In this document: piece by piece, positions 46,986-57,100 of the stretch
Position numbering within the stretch: position 1 is the stretch's first letter
Layout of the letters: each line of letters begins with the position of its first letter
Source of the DNA: Fen-671 sp963794745
Lineage (GTDB): Bacteria; Actinomycetota; Acidimicrobiia; Acidimicrobiales; Palsa-688
Direction of reading: 5' to 3'
DNA length: 64,000 nucleotides
NCBI GenBank assembly: GCA_963794745.1
Contig: CAWCEZ010000012.1
Coordinates: forward strand, 234,047-298,046
Made by a program: the position numbers and the translations under genes
Notes under the pieces: model-generated
Seen by the model: only the letters and a program-made list of their open reading frames with translations
Databases searched by the model: none
What the model was told of the DNA's origin: nothing

Positions 46986-48283
46986 AGCGAGCTTCGAGCA
47001 GGAGACCGAGCGAGCGGAGTTGGTCGGCGGGGCGGTGGTACCCCCGTTCGAGGTGGCGCACCCCGTGGATCAGCGTCGGGCCGGAGGCGGCAGCCGCCGC
47101 GATAACGCTGGAAAAGCCGGCTCGAACGTCGGGCACGTCCACCTCTGCGCCCTGCAATTTCGACGGCCCTCTTACGACCGCCGAGTGCAGGTAGCTCGTG
47201 TCGTGGAAGCGGCAGGCCGCGCCGCCGAGGCAGGTTGCGAACAAGCCGATCTCGCCACCCATCGCTTTCAGTGCCGGGACGTAAACGAAACGGTCTTCGT
47301 AGACGGTCTCGTGGAGCACCGACATCCCGTCCGCTTGGGTGAACAGGACCATGAGCGGTGTTTGCCAGTCCGTCACGAACCCCGGGTGCACTCCAGTCGA
47401 CACGGCCGCGGCGTGCAGCCCGTCCGGCGCGAATGCAGTGATCCCGTGCTCGTCGATGTTCACTTCGGCGCCCATGCGCAGCAGCGTCGTGATGGCCGTG
47501 ACGAGGCGGTCCTGGCCGCACCCGATGACGCGCACCGACCCCTTGGTGATCAAGCCGGCTACTAGGTAGGAGAAGGCCTCGTTGCGGTCACCCTGCAGGC
47601 GAGTGTTGGCGCCTCGCAAGGTCGGGACGCCTTCTATGACGACGCGGCGGTCGGGCGACAGCTCGATCCTGGCGCCCATGCGCTGGAGGAACAGGGCGAG
47701 CTCGAGCACCTCGGGTTCTGTGGCCGCGTTGCGGATGACCGTCTTGCCCTCCGCCAAGGGCGGCCGACAGCAGGGCCGACTCGGTGGCGCCGACGCTCGG
47801 GTAGGGGAGCTCGATGATCGCTCCCCTGAGGCGGCTGCAACGGGCGCTGATGCCCTCGTTGGTGACCTCCACCTCGGCGCCCAGGGCCTCGAGGGTCTGC
47901 ACGTGGAAGTCCACGGGGCGCCGGCCGATGCGGTCGCCACCGACCATGGGCACAAAGGCTTCGCCGGTCAGGTGCAGCAACGGGCCGAGGAGCAGCACGG
48001 GGATGCGGTTGAGCCCGCTAAAAGACAGCGGCACCTCCGACTTGGCCGATTCCGGCGGGGTGATCTCGAGCTGCCCGTTGGACTGGGTGACCCCGGCCCC
48101 GATCGCGCGGAGGATCCCGGCGGTTATCTCGACGTCGCCTACTTGGGGGACGTTGGAGATCGTGCTCGGGCCCTGGCCCAAGATGGCGGCGACCATGTGC
48201 TTGGTAACGGCGTTCTTGGAGCCGTAAACCTCCACGTCGCCGGTGAGGGGGCCGTTGGGCTGTATGAACCAGGTGTCTGACAC
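46984..48283 (-). CDS. murA: UDP-N-acetylglucosamine 1-carboxyvinyltransferase with Asp active site (one apparent frameshift)
   Basis: Transfers enolpyruvate from PEP to UDP-GlcNAc. About 432 residues when two frames are joined. The first frame has GDVEVYGSKNAVTKHMVAAI with the substrate-binding Lys-Asn, and the active-site loop MVGGDRIGRRPVDFH. Asp stands where most enzymes have Cys, the same change that makes Mycobacterium tuberculosis MurA resistant to fosfomycin. The break near 47758 is an extra G in a GG doublet (AALAEGKTV restored). The second frame contains LRGANTRLQGDRNEAFSYLV and ends LRSLGLLLEAR. Start ATG, with the DinB gene divergent. Confidence 0.9.
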
Positions 48284-48316
48284 AGATCGATCTTCTCAGA
48301 ACTGGCCACCTAGGAA

Positions 48317-48889
48317 GTGCTCCGCGAATGGGTAGCGTTGGCTAACCGGGGGACCACCGGGCTTCAAAGGGGAGATGAATTGGGACCAGGTGAGCTGCTC
48401 AGCGATGCTTTTGGCCGGATCCGAGATGAGGTACACCGGGTATTAGACGGCGTTAGCGACGAGGCGCTGACATTCCGGGCCGACAGCGAGGCCAACTCCA
48501 TTGCTTGGCTTATCTGGCACCTGACCCGGGTCCAGGACGACCATGTCTCCGAGGTGGCAGGTATTGAACAGGTATGGGTCGCCGGCGGGTGGGCCGAGCG
48601 CTTTGGCTTGCAGCTCGATGTCGGCGATATCGGCTACGGCCACACGCCCGACCAGGTTGGGCTGGTGAGAGCTGGCGCGGAGCTGCTCGGTGGCTACCAC
48701 GATGCGGTGTTCGAAAGCACCGCCCGGTACGTCAGTGGCATCTCGGAGCAAGCGCTCGACAGGGTGGTCGACCGGCGCTTCGACCCGCCCGTGACTCTCG
48801 GTGCCAGGCTGGTGAGCGTGGTCGCCGACGACCTGCAACACGTTGGCCAGGCAGCCCTGCTGCGCGGGATAGTCGACCGGGCTACCTAG
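48317..48889 (+). CDS. DinB-fold protein (possible mycothiol-dependent enzyme)
   Basis: Up to 190 residues; an internal TTG near 48380 may be the true start. The DinB four-helix pattern is clear: LLSDAFGRIRDEVHRVLDGV, SIAWLIWHLTRVQDDHV with the first metal-type His, and the C-terminal VVADDLQHVGQAALLRGI with the last. DinB-like proteins of Actinobacteria include mycothiol-S-transferases and maleylpyruvate isomerase. The presence of mshC 1.8 kb downstream makes a thiol-linked role plausible but unproven. Start is divergent from murA. Confidence 0.75.
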   Translation: MLREWVALANRGTTGLQRGDELGPGELLSDAFGRIRDEVHRVLDGVSDEALTFRADSEANSIAWLIWHLTRVQDDHVSEVAGIEQVWVAGGWAERFGLQLDVGDIGYGHTPDQVGLVRAGAELLGGYHDAVFESTARYVSGISEQALDRVVDRRFDPPVTLGARLVSVVADDLQHVGQAALLRGIVDRAT

Positions 48890-48924
48890 TCGGCCGGTGC
48901 CCGAGGCGAGCAGGCCCCGGGGCT

Positions 48925-49396
48925 TCATCCGGCGGCCGCACGCCAGTTGTTCACGAGCCTGACAAGCTCGTCAGGGGCCTCGACGTTGGCCGAGCCCAGG
49001 ATCTTGCCCACTTCTTCCCACGGCGGCGGCCCGCCGCCTGGGCTCCTCACGAGGGCGAAACTGGCAGACTCGCCCGACCCCGTAGGCGAACCAGGTCTCA
49101 GAGCCCATGTGCAGGTGGGCACCTTCGGGCACGAGGCGTCTTGCGAGACGCTCGTCCTCCATGCCTCTGCTGGGTGTCACCACGACCACTTGTGCTCCAA
49201 GGGCGGCGCTGGTTGCCGGGTCGGCCAACATTTCCCAAAAGGGTTGGCATTCGGCGCATGAGGTCGTCAAGAATGCGAGCAGCGTGTCGGTGGTGCCTGC
49301 CTCGCCCGCCCCGTTCGGCACCTCGGCCATGCCCAATGACCGTAGCAGTTCCGCACCCCTGCCTACCTGGGTGTTCGCAGTAAGCCGTCGCCGCAT
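48925..49396 (-). CDS. Thioredoxin-like protein (one apparent frameshift)
   Basis: About 157 residues over two frames. TLLAFLTTSCAECQPFWEML contains a CxxC redox pair (CAEC) on a thioredoxin-like fold, followed by LGAQVVVVTPSRGMEDERLA. After a break near 49075 the second frame ends with ASFALVRSPGGGPPPWEEVG and LVRLVNNWRAAAG. No signal peptide or membrane anchor is visible from the ATG at 49396, unlike most TlpA/MauD relatives, so it may be cytosolic or lack its true N-terminus. It is divergent from npdG, 14 bases apart, within a redox-related group of genes. Confidence 0.65.
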
Positions 49397-49410
49397 GTAA
49401 GGCTCGTGCG

Positions 49411-50067
49411 GTGGTACGTATAGGAGTACTCGGAGGTACAGGCCCGGCCGGTTCGGCCGTGGCGGCCCGCTTTGCGACTGCCGGGGTCGAGGTGGTGCTC
49501 GGCTCCCGTGAAGCCCAAAAGGCCGCGACGGTGGTGGAGGAGCTCAAGGTCCGCTGGCGCAGCTCGGATATCCCCCTCGTCCCGGGCAGCAACAGCGATG
49601 CCGCCCAGGCAGACGTAGTCGTCCTGGCGACTCCATGGGAGGGCGCCGTTACCACGGCGAAAGAACTTGCTCCCGAGCTGTCGGGGAAGATCGTCGTGAG
49701 CATGGTAAACGCAATGACCAGGTGGGGGGACCGTTTTGTGCCCTTGCTGCCGCCAACCGGCTCAATTGCGGTTGCCGTGGCCAATGCGCTGCCCGCCAGC
49801 CGCGTCGCCGGGGCGTTCCACCACATCCCCGCCGGGCCATTCGGCAACCCTGACCATATGCTGGGCTTCGACGTCATGGTGTTCTGTGACGACCGTTCGG
49901 CAACCAGCGACGTGATCGGGCTGGTGGACAGGATCCCTGGGCTACGGGGGGTGGACGTTGGGGGTTTGGGTTCGGCACTGGCCGTCGAGGCGCTCACGGC
50001 GGCCCTCGTGGAGGTCAACCGCCATTACAAGGCTCACGTGTCGCTGCGGGTCACTGGTATCGAGTGA
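49411..50067 (+). CDS. npdG: NADPH-dependent F420 oxidoreductase
   Basis: A 218-residue Rossmann protein: MVRIGVLGGTGPAGSAVAAR at the NADP site, VVLATPWEGAVTTAKELAPE, and AVANALPASRVAGAFHHIPA near the F420 pocket. It exchanges hydride between NADPH and the deazaflavin cofactor F420, linking the F420 pool to central reductants. F420 use is common in Acidimicrobiia and mycobacteria. It is followed by mshC after 24 bases in the same direction, so the two may form an operon. The ORF is intact and begins with GTG. Confidence 0.88.
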   Translation: MVRIGVLGGTGPAGSAVAARFATAGVEVVLGSREAQKAATVVEELKVRWRSSDIPLVPGSNSDAAQADVVVLATPWEGAVTTAKELAPELSGKIVVSMVNAMTRWGDRFVPLLPPTGSIAVAVANALPASRVAGAFHHIPAGPFGNPDHMLGFDVMVFCDDRSATSDVIGLVDRIPGLRGVDVGGLGSALAVEALTAALVEVNRHYKAHVSLRVTGIE

Positions 50068-50091
50068 GGCCGTCCCGATGAAGGCGGCCGA

Positions 50092-51282
50092 GTGACCACA
50101 GGCAACATGCGACTTTACGACACGGCGCGGAGCGAGGTCGTGGCCTTCGAGCCCGCAGCCGAGCCGGGCGGGACGGTGACGATTTACACCTGCGGGATAA
50201 CACCTTACGATTCCGCTCACCTCGGCCATGCCGCCACTTACCTTGCTTACGACGTCGTGCAGCGGCGACTGCAGGACCTCGGCTACCGCACAATGCTCGT
50301 GCGCAACGTCACCGATGTTGACGACGACATCTTGCGCAAAGCCCGCGAGCTCGGGGTCTACTACTTGGACCTTGCAGCCGAAGAGACGGCGAGGTTCTCA
50401 GCCGACATGGACGCGATCGGGCTCCTGCCGGCCGCGAGCGAGCCCCGTGCCACCTCCGCGATCCCCGACATTTTGGGCTTCATCGGGATGGTGCTTGCAA
50501 GTGGTCACGCGTACCAGGCTGGGGGAGCGGTTTATTTCGACGTGTCCTCATGGCCCGGTTTCGGCTCCATCAGCCACTACGGACGCGACACGATGTTGCA
50601 GCTAGCGCGCGAGCGAGGGGGCAACCCGGGCGACCCAAACAAGTCGGACCCCCTTGACTTCGTCCTCTGGCAACCCTCGGCGCCAGGCGAGCCGGCATGG
50701 GGTTCGCTGTGGGGCCCGGGGCGACCGGGCTGGCATATCGAGTGCTCGGCGCTGGCCGTGAGGGAGCTCGGGGTGACCATCGACTTGCACGGAGGGGGCT
50801 CCGACCTGATCTTCCCCCACCACGAATGTGAGGCTGCCCAATCGGAGGCCGCCACCGGGGAGCTGTTCGTGCGCCACTGGGCCCATACCGGGATGGTCCG
50901 CTACGAGGGCACGAAGATGTCCAAATCGCTCGGCAACCTCGTGTTCGTGAGGGACCTGCTCAAAAATTGGGAGCCGGCCGCCATCCGTCTCGCGGTGCTT
51001 GCCCACCACTACCGTTCGGATTGGGACTGGCACGACGGGCTGCTGCCGCGGGCGGCCGACCGGTTGGCTTTGTGGCGCAAGCAAGGGCGCTCCGAAGCGG
51101 CGCTCGAAGCCGGCGCCTTGCTCGATGGCGGTCTCCTCGACGAGGTGAGAGCGGCCCTCGATGACGACCTTTCCACCCCTCGGGCGCTCGCGGCCATAGA
51201 CGCCGCCGCCTCCGATGCTCCCGGGGACGGCCCCCAGGGTCAGGTCGCCGAGGCGGCCGCACTGCTCGGCGTAAAGCTTTAG
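50092..51282 (+). CDS. mshC: L-cysteine:1D-myo-inositol 2-amino-2-deoxy-glucopyranoside ligase (mycothiol)
   Basis: A 396-residue class I synthetase-like ligase that joins Cys to GlcN-inositol in mycothiol synthesis. The HIGH-region signature TIYTCGITPYDSAHLGHAAT is that of MshC rather than CysRS (which has CGPTVYD...IGNAR). The KMSKS motif is TKMSKSLGNLVF, and the zinc ligands include the Cys of YTCG and GWHIECSALAV. The length is the family norm. It defines the host as a mycothiol producer and gives context to the DinB and thioredoxin-like genes upstream. thrS starts 40 bases downstream on the same strand. Confidence 0.9.
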   Translation: MTTGNMRLYDTARSEVVAFEPAAEPGGTVTIYTCGITPYDSAHLGHAATYLAYDVVQRRLQDLGYRTMLVRNVTDVDDDILRKARELGVYYLDLAAEETARFSADMDAIGLLPAASEPRATSAIPDILGFIGMVLASGHAYQAGGAVYFDVSSWPGFGSISHYGRDTMLQLARERGGNPGDPNKSDPLDFVLWQPSAPGEPAWGSLWGPGRPGWHIECSALAVRELGVTIDLHGGGSDLIFPHHECEAAQSEAATGELFVRHWAHTGMVRYEGTKMSKSLGNLVFVRDLLKNWEPAAIRLAVLAHHYRSDWDWHDGLLPRAADRLALWRKQGRSEAALEAGALLDGGLLDEVRAALDDDLSTPRALAAIDAAASDAPGDGPQGQVAEAAALLGVKL

Positions 51283-51321
51283 GCGCGCCGGGGGCCTCAC
51301 GCGGTCCCTATCATTGGCGGG

Positions 51322-53505
51322 ATGCCCATTGCCGATCCGACTGCCGGCCCGAGCCAAATATCTGTCACGCTTCCCGACGGCAAAACGCGCGAGCTGCCCG
51401 CTGGTTCGACCGGGGCGGACCTCGCAGCCGCGATAGGTCCTCGCCTGGCCCAGGCCGCGATCGCCGTCGTCGTGAACGGGGCAGAGCGCGACCTCGGCGC
51501 CGCGCTGCCTGATGGCGCGGTGGTGAGCGTCGTCACCGGGACGTCGGACGCGGGCCGGGCGGTACTGCGCCACTCCACCTCGCACGTGATGGCGCAGGCT
51601 GTCACGCGGCTATGGCCCGGCGCACGCTACGCCATAGGCCCGTCCATCGAGGACGGCTTTTATTACGATTTCGAGCTGCCTGGGGGTGCCCGTTTTAGCG
51701 AAGACGACCTTGCGCGCATCGAAGCCACCATGCGCGAGATCATGCGCGAAGACCAGCGCTTCGTTCGTGAAGAGCATTCGGTCCACGAGGGGCTCGATCT
51801 TTTTGCCGACCAGCCTTACAAACGTGAGATCATCGAGGGAGCCGGGGCGTCCCAAAAGGCGGCGGCGGCCAGCAAGGACGAAGACGGCCTGGAGGCCGAA
51901 AGCGAGGGCGCCGGTGCTGGCGGGGTGAGCACATACCGCAACGTGCGCCAGGCGTCGGGCTCATCGCCCAGCGGCGTCGACGAGGATTTCGTCGACCTAT
52001 GCCGTGGCCCGCATGTCGCGTCCACAAGCAAGCTTGGCTATTTCAAATTGACCAAGGTGGCGGCCGCTTACTGGCGAGGCGATGAGCGCCGCCAACAGCT
52101 GCAACGCATTTACGGCACGGCCTGGGAGTCGCAGGCGGCGCTCGACGGATACTTGGCCCGGGTCGAGGAGGCGGAGCGCCGTGACCATCGCCGGCTCGGG
52201 GCGGAGCTCGATCTTTTCCATTTCCCTCCTGAGATAGGTCCCGGCCTCGTCGTGTTCCACCCCAAGGGCGGCATCGTCCGAAAGACGATGGAGGACTACT
52301 CCCGAGGCGAGCACGAGCGCGGCGGCTACCAGTTCGTGTACACACCGCACCTGACGAAATCGACGCTGTTCGAGATTTCGGGGCACCTTGGTTGGTATGC
52401 GGAGAGCATGTACCCGCCGATGGAAATGGAAGGGGCGACGTACTACCCCAAGCCCATGAACTGCCCGATGCACATCCTCATTTACAAGAGCCGGCAGCGC
52501 TCCTACCGCGAGTTGCCGTTACGGCTTTTCGAACTGGGGACCGTTTACCGCTTCGAGCGCTCCGGGGTGCTCAACGGGTTGCTGCGGGTCCGGGGCATGA
52601 CACAGGACGATAGCCACATCTTTTGCACCAACGAGCAGCTCGAAGCCGAGCTGGCGAGCCTGCTCGCGTTTGTGCTGAAAATACTGCGCCGTTTCGGCCT
52701 TACCGAGTTCGAGGCGGAGCTGTCCACACGCCCCGACAAGTACATAGGCACGATCGAGCAGTGGGACGTGGCGACCGAGGCGCTGCGTTCGGCTCTGGAC
52801 GCCGCAGACATCGCCTATACCGTTTCCGAGGGTGGCGGTGCTTTCTACGCTCCGAAGATCGACGTCCACGTGCGCGACGCCATAGGGCGCAAGTGGCAGG
52901 TGTCGACGATCCAGGTCGACTTCCAGCTCCCGGAGCGTTTCGAGATGGAGTACGTGGGCGCTGACAACCAGCGCCACCGTCCCCACATGGTCCATCGGGC
53001 GCTGTTCGGCTCAGTAGAGCGCTTTTTTGGCATCCTCGTCGAGCACTATGCCGGTGCCTTCCCTACTTGGTTGGCCCCGGTGCAGGTAAAAGTGCTCCCT
53101 GTGCGCGACGACCACGACGCCTATGCGACTTCTGTCGTCGATGCCCTCGCTGCGGCCGGGTTCAGGGCCGAGGCGCTCCCGGCCGATGAACCGCTCGGGG
53201 CACGGGTGCGCCACGCCAAGCTGGAAAAGGTCCCTTACGTGCTCGTGGTCGGCGACGACGACGTGGCGGGCGGGACCGTGGGGGTCAACGCGCGCGGGAC
53301 CGAGCGGCCCGAGCGCGGCGTTGCGCTGGGCGAGTTCATCGGGAGGCTGCGAGCCGACGTGGCCGCCGCCGAGCCCCAGGCTGGTGGCCGCAGGCTGCCG
53401 ACGAGCCGCAGGCTGCCAAGCCCCAGGCTGGCTGAGGCCGGCCATGGGCAACCTCGACGTCATCTGGGCGGGCTGGCGCTCCGAGTTCGTCGCCGGCGCC
53501 GCTGA
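51322..53505 (+). CDS. thrS: Threonyl-tRNA synthetase
   Basis: 727 residues. An N-terminal TGS domain (QISVTLPDGKTRELPAGSTG) is followed by the editing domain with HSTSH and the CRGPH zinc-type ligands, class II motifs (YPKPMNCPMHILIYKSRQRS, RVRGMTQDDSHIFCT) and a C-terminal anticodon domain (VKVLPVRDDHDAYATSVVDA). An insertion of about 40 Ala/Glu/Ser-rich residues splits the editing domain, as in some actinobacterial enzymes. The tail after about residue 695 is arginine-rich with short repeats (GRRLP, SRRLP) and overlaps the HIT gene by 62 bases. The true C-terminus may be earlier. Confidence 0.93.
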   Translation: MPIADPTAGPSQISVTLPDGKTRELPAGSTGADLAAAIGPRLAQAAIAVVVNGAERDLGAALPDGAVVSVVTGTSDAGRAVLRHSTSHVMAQAVTRLWPGARYAIGPSIEDGFYYDFELPGGARFSEDDLARIEATMREIMREDQRFVREEHSVHEGLDLFADQPYKREIIEGAGASQKAAAASKDEDGLEAESEGAGAGGVSTYRNVRQASGSSPSGVDEDFVDLCRGPHVASTSKLGYFKLTKVAAAYWRGDERRQQLQRIYGTAWESQAALDGYLARVEEAERRDHRRLGAELDLFHFPPEIGPGLVVFHPKGGIVRKTMEDYSRGEHERGGYQFVYTPHLTKSTLFEISGHLGWYAESMYPPMEMEGATYYPKPMNCPMHILIYKSRQRSYRELPLRLFELGTVYRFERSGVLNGLLRVRGMTQDDSHIFCTNEQLEAELASLLAFVLKILRRFGLTEFEAELSTRPDKYIGTIEQWDVATEALRSALDAADIAYTVSEGGGAFYAPKIDVHVRDAIGRKWQVSTIQVDFQLPERFEMEYVGADNQRHRPHMVHRALFGSVERFFGILVEHYAGAFPTWLAPVQVKVLPVRDDHDAYATSVVDALAAAGFRAEALPADEPLGARVRHAKLEKVPYVLVVGDDDVAGGTVGVNARGTERPERGVALGEFIGRLRADVAAAEPQAGGRRLPTSRRLPSPRLAEAGHGQPRRHLGGLALRVRRRRR

Positions 53506-53971
53506 GCCGGGCAAAGTCGAGGCCGGCGAGAAGGGGTCGTGCGTGTTCTGCCGGATCCTCGCGAGCGGGTTGCCCGATGAGGAGGCCCACGTCGTTTGGC
53601 GCCACCCGTCCGGCCATGCCGTGGCGCTGCTCAACGCCTACCCCTACACGAGCGGACATCTGATGGTGATGCCGACCCGCCATGTGGGCGAACTGGAGGA
53701 GCTTGCCCCTGAGGAGTTGGCCGACCTCTGGGATGGTGTCGTTGCCGGCGTGCGGGCCGTCAAGGCGGCTTACAAACCTGACGGGGCGAACATCGGGGCC
53801 AACCTCGGCAGGGCCGGCGGTGCAGGTGTGCCCGGCCATTTCCACATGCATGTACTGCCTCGATGGGCCGGTGACACCAACTTCATGACGTCGGTAGCGG
53901 ACGCCCGGGTACTGCCCGAGCCGCTTTGCGAAAGCGGCGCCAAGCTGCGCGCCGGTTGGCCCGCGCCCTAG
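53444..53971 (+). CDS. HIT-family protein, Ap4A phosphorylase type
   Basis: 175 residues from the ATG at 53444. GSCVFCRILASGLPDEEAHV is followed by NAYPYTSGHLMVMPTRHVGE and the triad GHFHMHVLPRW. The length and N-terminus resemble the mycobacterial HIT protein encoded just after thrS (Rv2613c type), which cleaves diadenosine tetraphosphate phosphorolytically. The start lies inside thrS, so expression is probably coupled. Synteny of thrS-HIT supports the assignment. No frame break is visible. Confidence 0.85.
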   Translation: MGNLDVIWAGWRSEFVAGAAEPGKVEAGEKGSCVFCRILASGLPDEEAHVVWRHPSGHAVALLNAYPYTSGHLMVMPTRHVGELEELAPEELADLWDGVVAGVRAVKAAYKPDGANIGANLGRAGGAGVPGHFHMHVLPRWAGDTNFMTSVADARVLPEPLCESGAKLRAGWPAP

Positions 53972-53980
53972 CTACTGCGT

Positions 53981-53992
53981 GTAACTAGTTAC
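53981..53992. promoter_or_regulatory. Perfect 12-base palindrome upstream of gltB
   Basis: GTAACTAGTTAC lies 140 bases upstream of the gltB start, in the gap after the HIT gene. Together with TATGAT at 54032, a possible -10 box, it may be a regulator site. GlnR sites begin GTnAC but need a second half-site GAAAC, which I do not see here. Confidence 0.3.
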
Positions 53993-54132
53993 TGGGTTGG
54001 CCACGTCGCCAGGCGGGTCAGGTCAAGAGGTATGATCGGCTGTAGTTGTGTGCCGGGTGGGCCAACGTCGTCCCGATCTGCACCAGGAAGACCGTAGGAC
54101 GTTGGAAGACTATTTGGGAGGCGCACGCCACG

Positions 54133-57100
54133 ATGTCGATACCTCACGGCCCCGAGCTGGGCCGACGGCGACCAGATGTTGCTCGTAGGAGGCCGGGCCA
54201 TGCCGGCACCGGGCTCTACCGGCCGGAGATGGAGCATGACGCCTGCGGGGTCGCCTTCGTAGCTGACATGCGTGGGCGGGCGAGCCACGAGATGGTCGAG
54301 ATGGGCCTGGCGAGCCTCTGTCACCTCGAGCACCGCGGCGCCAAGGGAGCCGATCCCGATACCGGCGACGGCGCCGGGGTCACGGTCCAGGTCCCGGACC
54401 GTTTCCTACGCGCTAATTTCGAAATTGAGCTCCCTCCGGTCGGGTCGTACGCGACCGGGATCGCCTTCCTGCCCGCGGACGACCAGGGCGCTGACGAAGC
54501 GTGCAGGCGCTTCGAGGCGCTCGCCCGCAGACGAGGGCCTGTCGGTGCTCGGCTGGCGTGAGGTGCCGGTAGATGGCCACCTCCCGGGCGCTCGGGCACG
54601 AGAGGTAATGCCGCGCTTTCGCCAGGTCGTTGTCGCTGCCGACGCCGGCCAGGCCGGCTTGGAGCTCGACCGTGCCGCCTTTGTCCTGCGCAAGCGCGCT
54701 GAGCACGAGATCCCGGGTATTTATTTCGCTTCTTTGTCGGCACGCACCCTCGTCTACAAGGGGATGTTGACAGCGCCGCAACTCGGGAAGTTTTTCGAGG
54801 ACCTTGCGGACCCGCTTTTCGAATCAGGGCTTGTGCTCGCGCACGCACGTTTTTCCACCAATACCTTCCCTAGTTGGCCGCTAGCTCACCCATACCGTTA
54901 CGTCGCCCACAACGGCGAGTTCAACACCGTCCAGGGGAACCGCAACTGGATGCGTACGAGAGAGGCGATGCTGCGGACCAACCTGGTCCCTGGCGACCTG
55001 TCGCGGATCTTCCCGATCGTTACGCCCGGGGGCAGCGACTCCATGAGCTTCGACGAGGTGCTCGAACTTTTGCACCTGAGCGGGAGGTCGCTGCCGCACG
55101 CGGTGTTGATGATGATCCCCGAGGCGTGGGAGAACAAGGCGGACCTATCTCCGCAGCGCCGGGCCTTTTACCAGTTCCACGCTTGCATGATGGAGCCCTG
55201 GGACGGGCCTGCAGCCGTCGCCTTCACCGACGGATCGCTCATCGGCGCCCAGCTCGACCGCAACGGGTTCAGGCCGCTGCGCTACTGGGTCACCGACGAT
55301 GACATCGTGATAATGGCTTCCGAGGTCGGGGTGCTCGACGTGCCGGCTTCGAAGGTCGTACTGCGGGGACGTATCCAACCGGGGCGGATGTTCCTCGTCG
55401 ACACCGCCGCCGGGCGCATCGTCGACGACGACGAGATAAAAGATGGCCTCGCCGCCCAGCACCCTTACGGGGACTGGCTCGCGGCCGGCCGTATCGACCT
55501 CGCTGACCTCCCCGTGCGGCGGGCGCTGACGCCCCAGTACTCGCGACTGGTGAGCTTCCAGCGCCAGTTTGGCTATACCGAAGAAGAGATCCGCCTCGTC
55601 ATCGAGCCGATGGTCAGGGCCGCCAGCGAGCCCGTGTCCTCGATGGGCGACGACACCCCGCTGGCAGTGCTGTCGCGCCGCCCCCGGCTGCTTTACGACT
55701 ATTTCCGCCAGCTCTTCGCCCAGGTGACCAACCCGCCTCTGGACGCGATCCGCGAGGAGCTCATAACGTCGCTGTCGTCTTCGGTAGGGCCGAAGGCAAC
55801 TTGCTGGAGCCGGGACCGCAGTCGTGCCACCAGATAATGCTGCCCGGGCCGATCCTGTCCAACGACGAGCTCGCGACCCTGCTCTACGTCGACGACGACG
55901 GAGCTGTGCCCGGCTGGCACACTTTTGCGGTCGACGGCCTGTTCCCGGCCAAAGGTGCCGATGCGAGCGCCGGCGAGCGGCTGCGTGACGCACTTGGACA
56001 GGGTCTGCGAACAGGTTGAAGAGGCCGTCCTTGCCGGGGCCAGCGTCGCGGTCCTCTCGGACCGCCACGCCAACGCCGACGAGGTCCCAATACCGTGCTT
56101 GCTGCTCGTGTCCGCGGTGCACCACTTCCTTGTCGACAAGAAGTTGCGCACCAAGGTCGGGCTCATCGTCGAAACCGGCGAGGCGCGCACCGTACATCAA
56201 ATGGCGTGCCTGATCAGTTACGGCGCCGCCGCAGTCAACCCGTACCTCGCCTTCGACACCGTCGTCGACCAGGTGCGCCGGGGCGCCATTGTGGACATGT
56301 CGGCGCGCAAGGCGCTCAACAATTACGTGAAGGCGGCCGCCAAGGGTGTCCTGAAGACGATGTCCAAAATGGGGATATCGACAGTCGCCTCCTATACCGG
56401 AGCTCAGGTCTTCGAGGCGGTCGGCCTGGCGAGCGATGTCGCAGAGCGCTATTTCACAGGGACTGCAACCCAGGTCGAGGGGGTGGGCCTCCAAGAAATT
56501 GCGGGCGAAGCGCTTGCACGCCACCGCGCCGCCTGGCCGGACAGGCCGAGCGAGCTTGCCCACCGCGACCTCGAGCCGGGTGGCGATTGGCAGTGGCGCC
56601 GTGAAGGCGAGTACCACCTGTTCAACCCCGAGACGGTCTTCAAGCTCCAGCATGCGACAAGGTCCAAGAGCTACAAGATCTTCAAGGAGTACACGCGCGC
56701 CGTCGACGACCAGGCGCGCCACCTGGCCACGCTTGCGGGGCTTGCTCGGCTTCCGCCCAGGGCACGAGACGGGCCGCGGGCCGGTGCCTCTTGACGAGGT
56801 CGAGCCGGTCTCGGAGATCGTCAAGCGCTTCTCGACCGGCGCGATGTCCTACGGGGCCATTTCGCAAGAGGCCCACGAGACCCTTGCCATTGCGATGAAC
56901 CGCCTGGGGGCTCGCAGCAACAGCGGTGAGGGGGGAGAGGACCCCGAGCGCAACGTGGCCGACGACAACGGCGACAGCCGCCGCAGCGCCATCCGCCAGG
57001 TTGCCGCCGGGCGCTTCGGGGTTACCAGCGAGTACCTCGTCAACGCCGACGACATCCAGATAAAGATGGCCCAGGGGGCCAAACCGGGCGAGGGCGGCCA

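Noticed and set aside
55145..56824. Long open frame antisense to gltB (over 550 codons)
   Set aside because: It lies opposite a clear glutamate synthase, and its translation is rich in Arg, His and Gly with no family motif. Long antisense frames are common in GC-rich genes.
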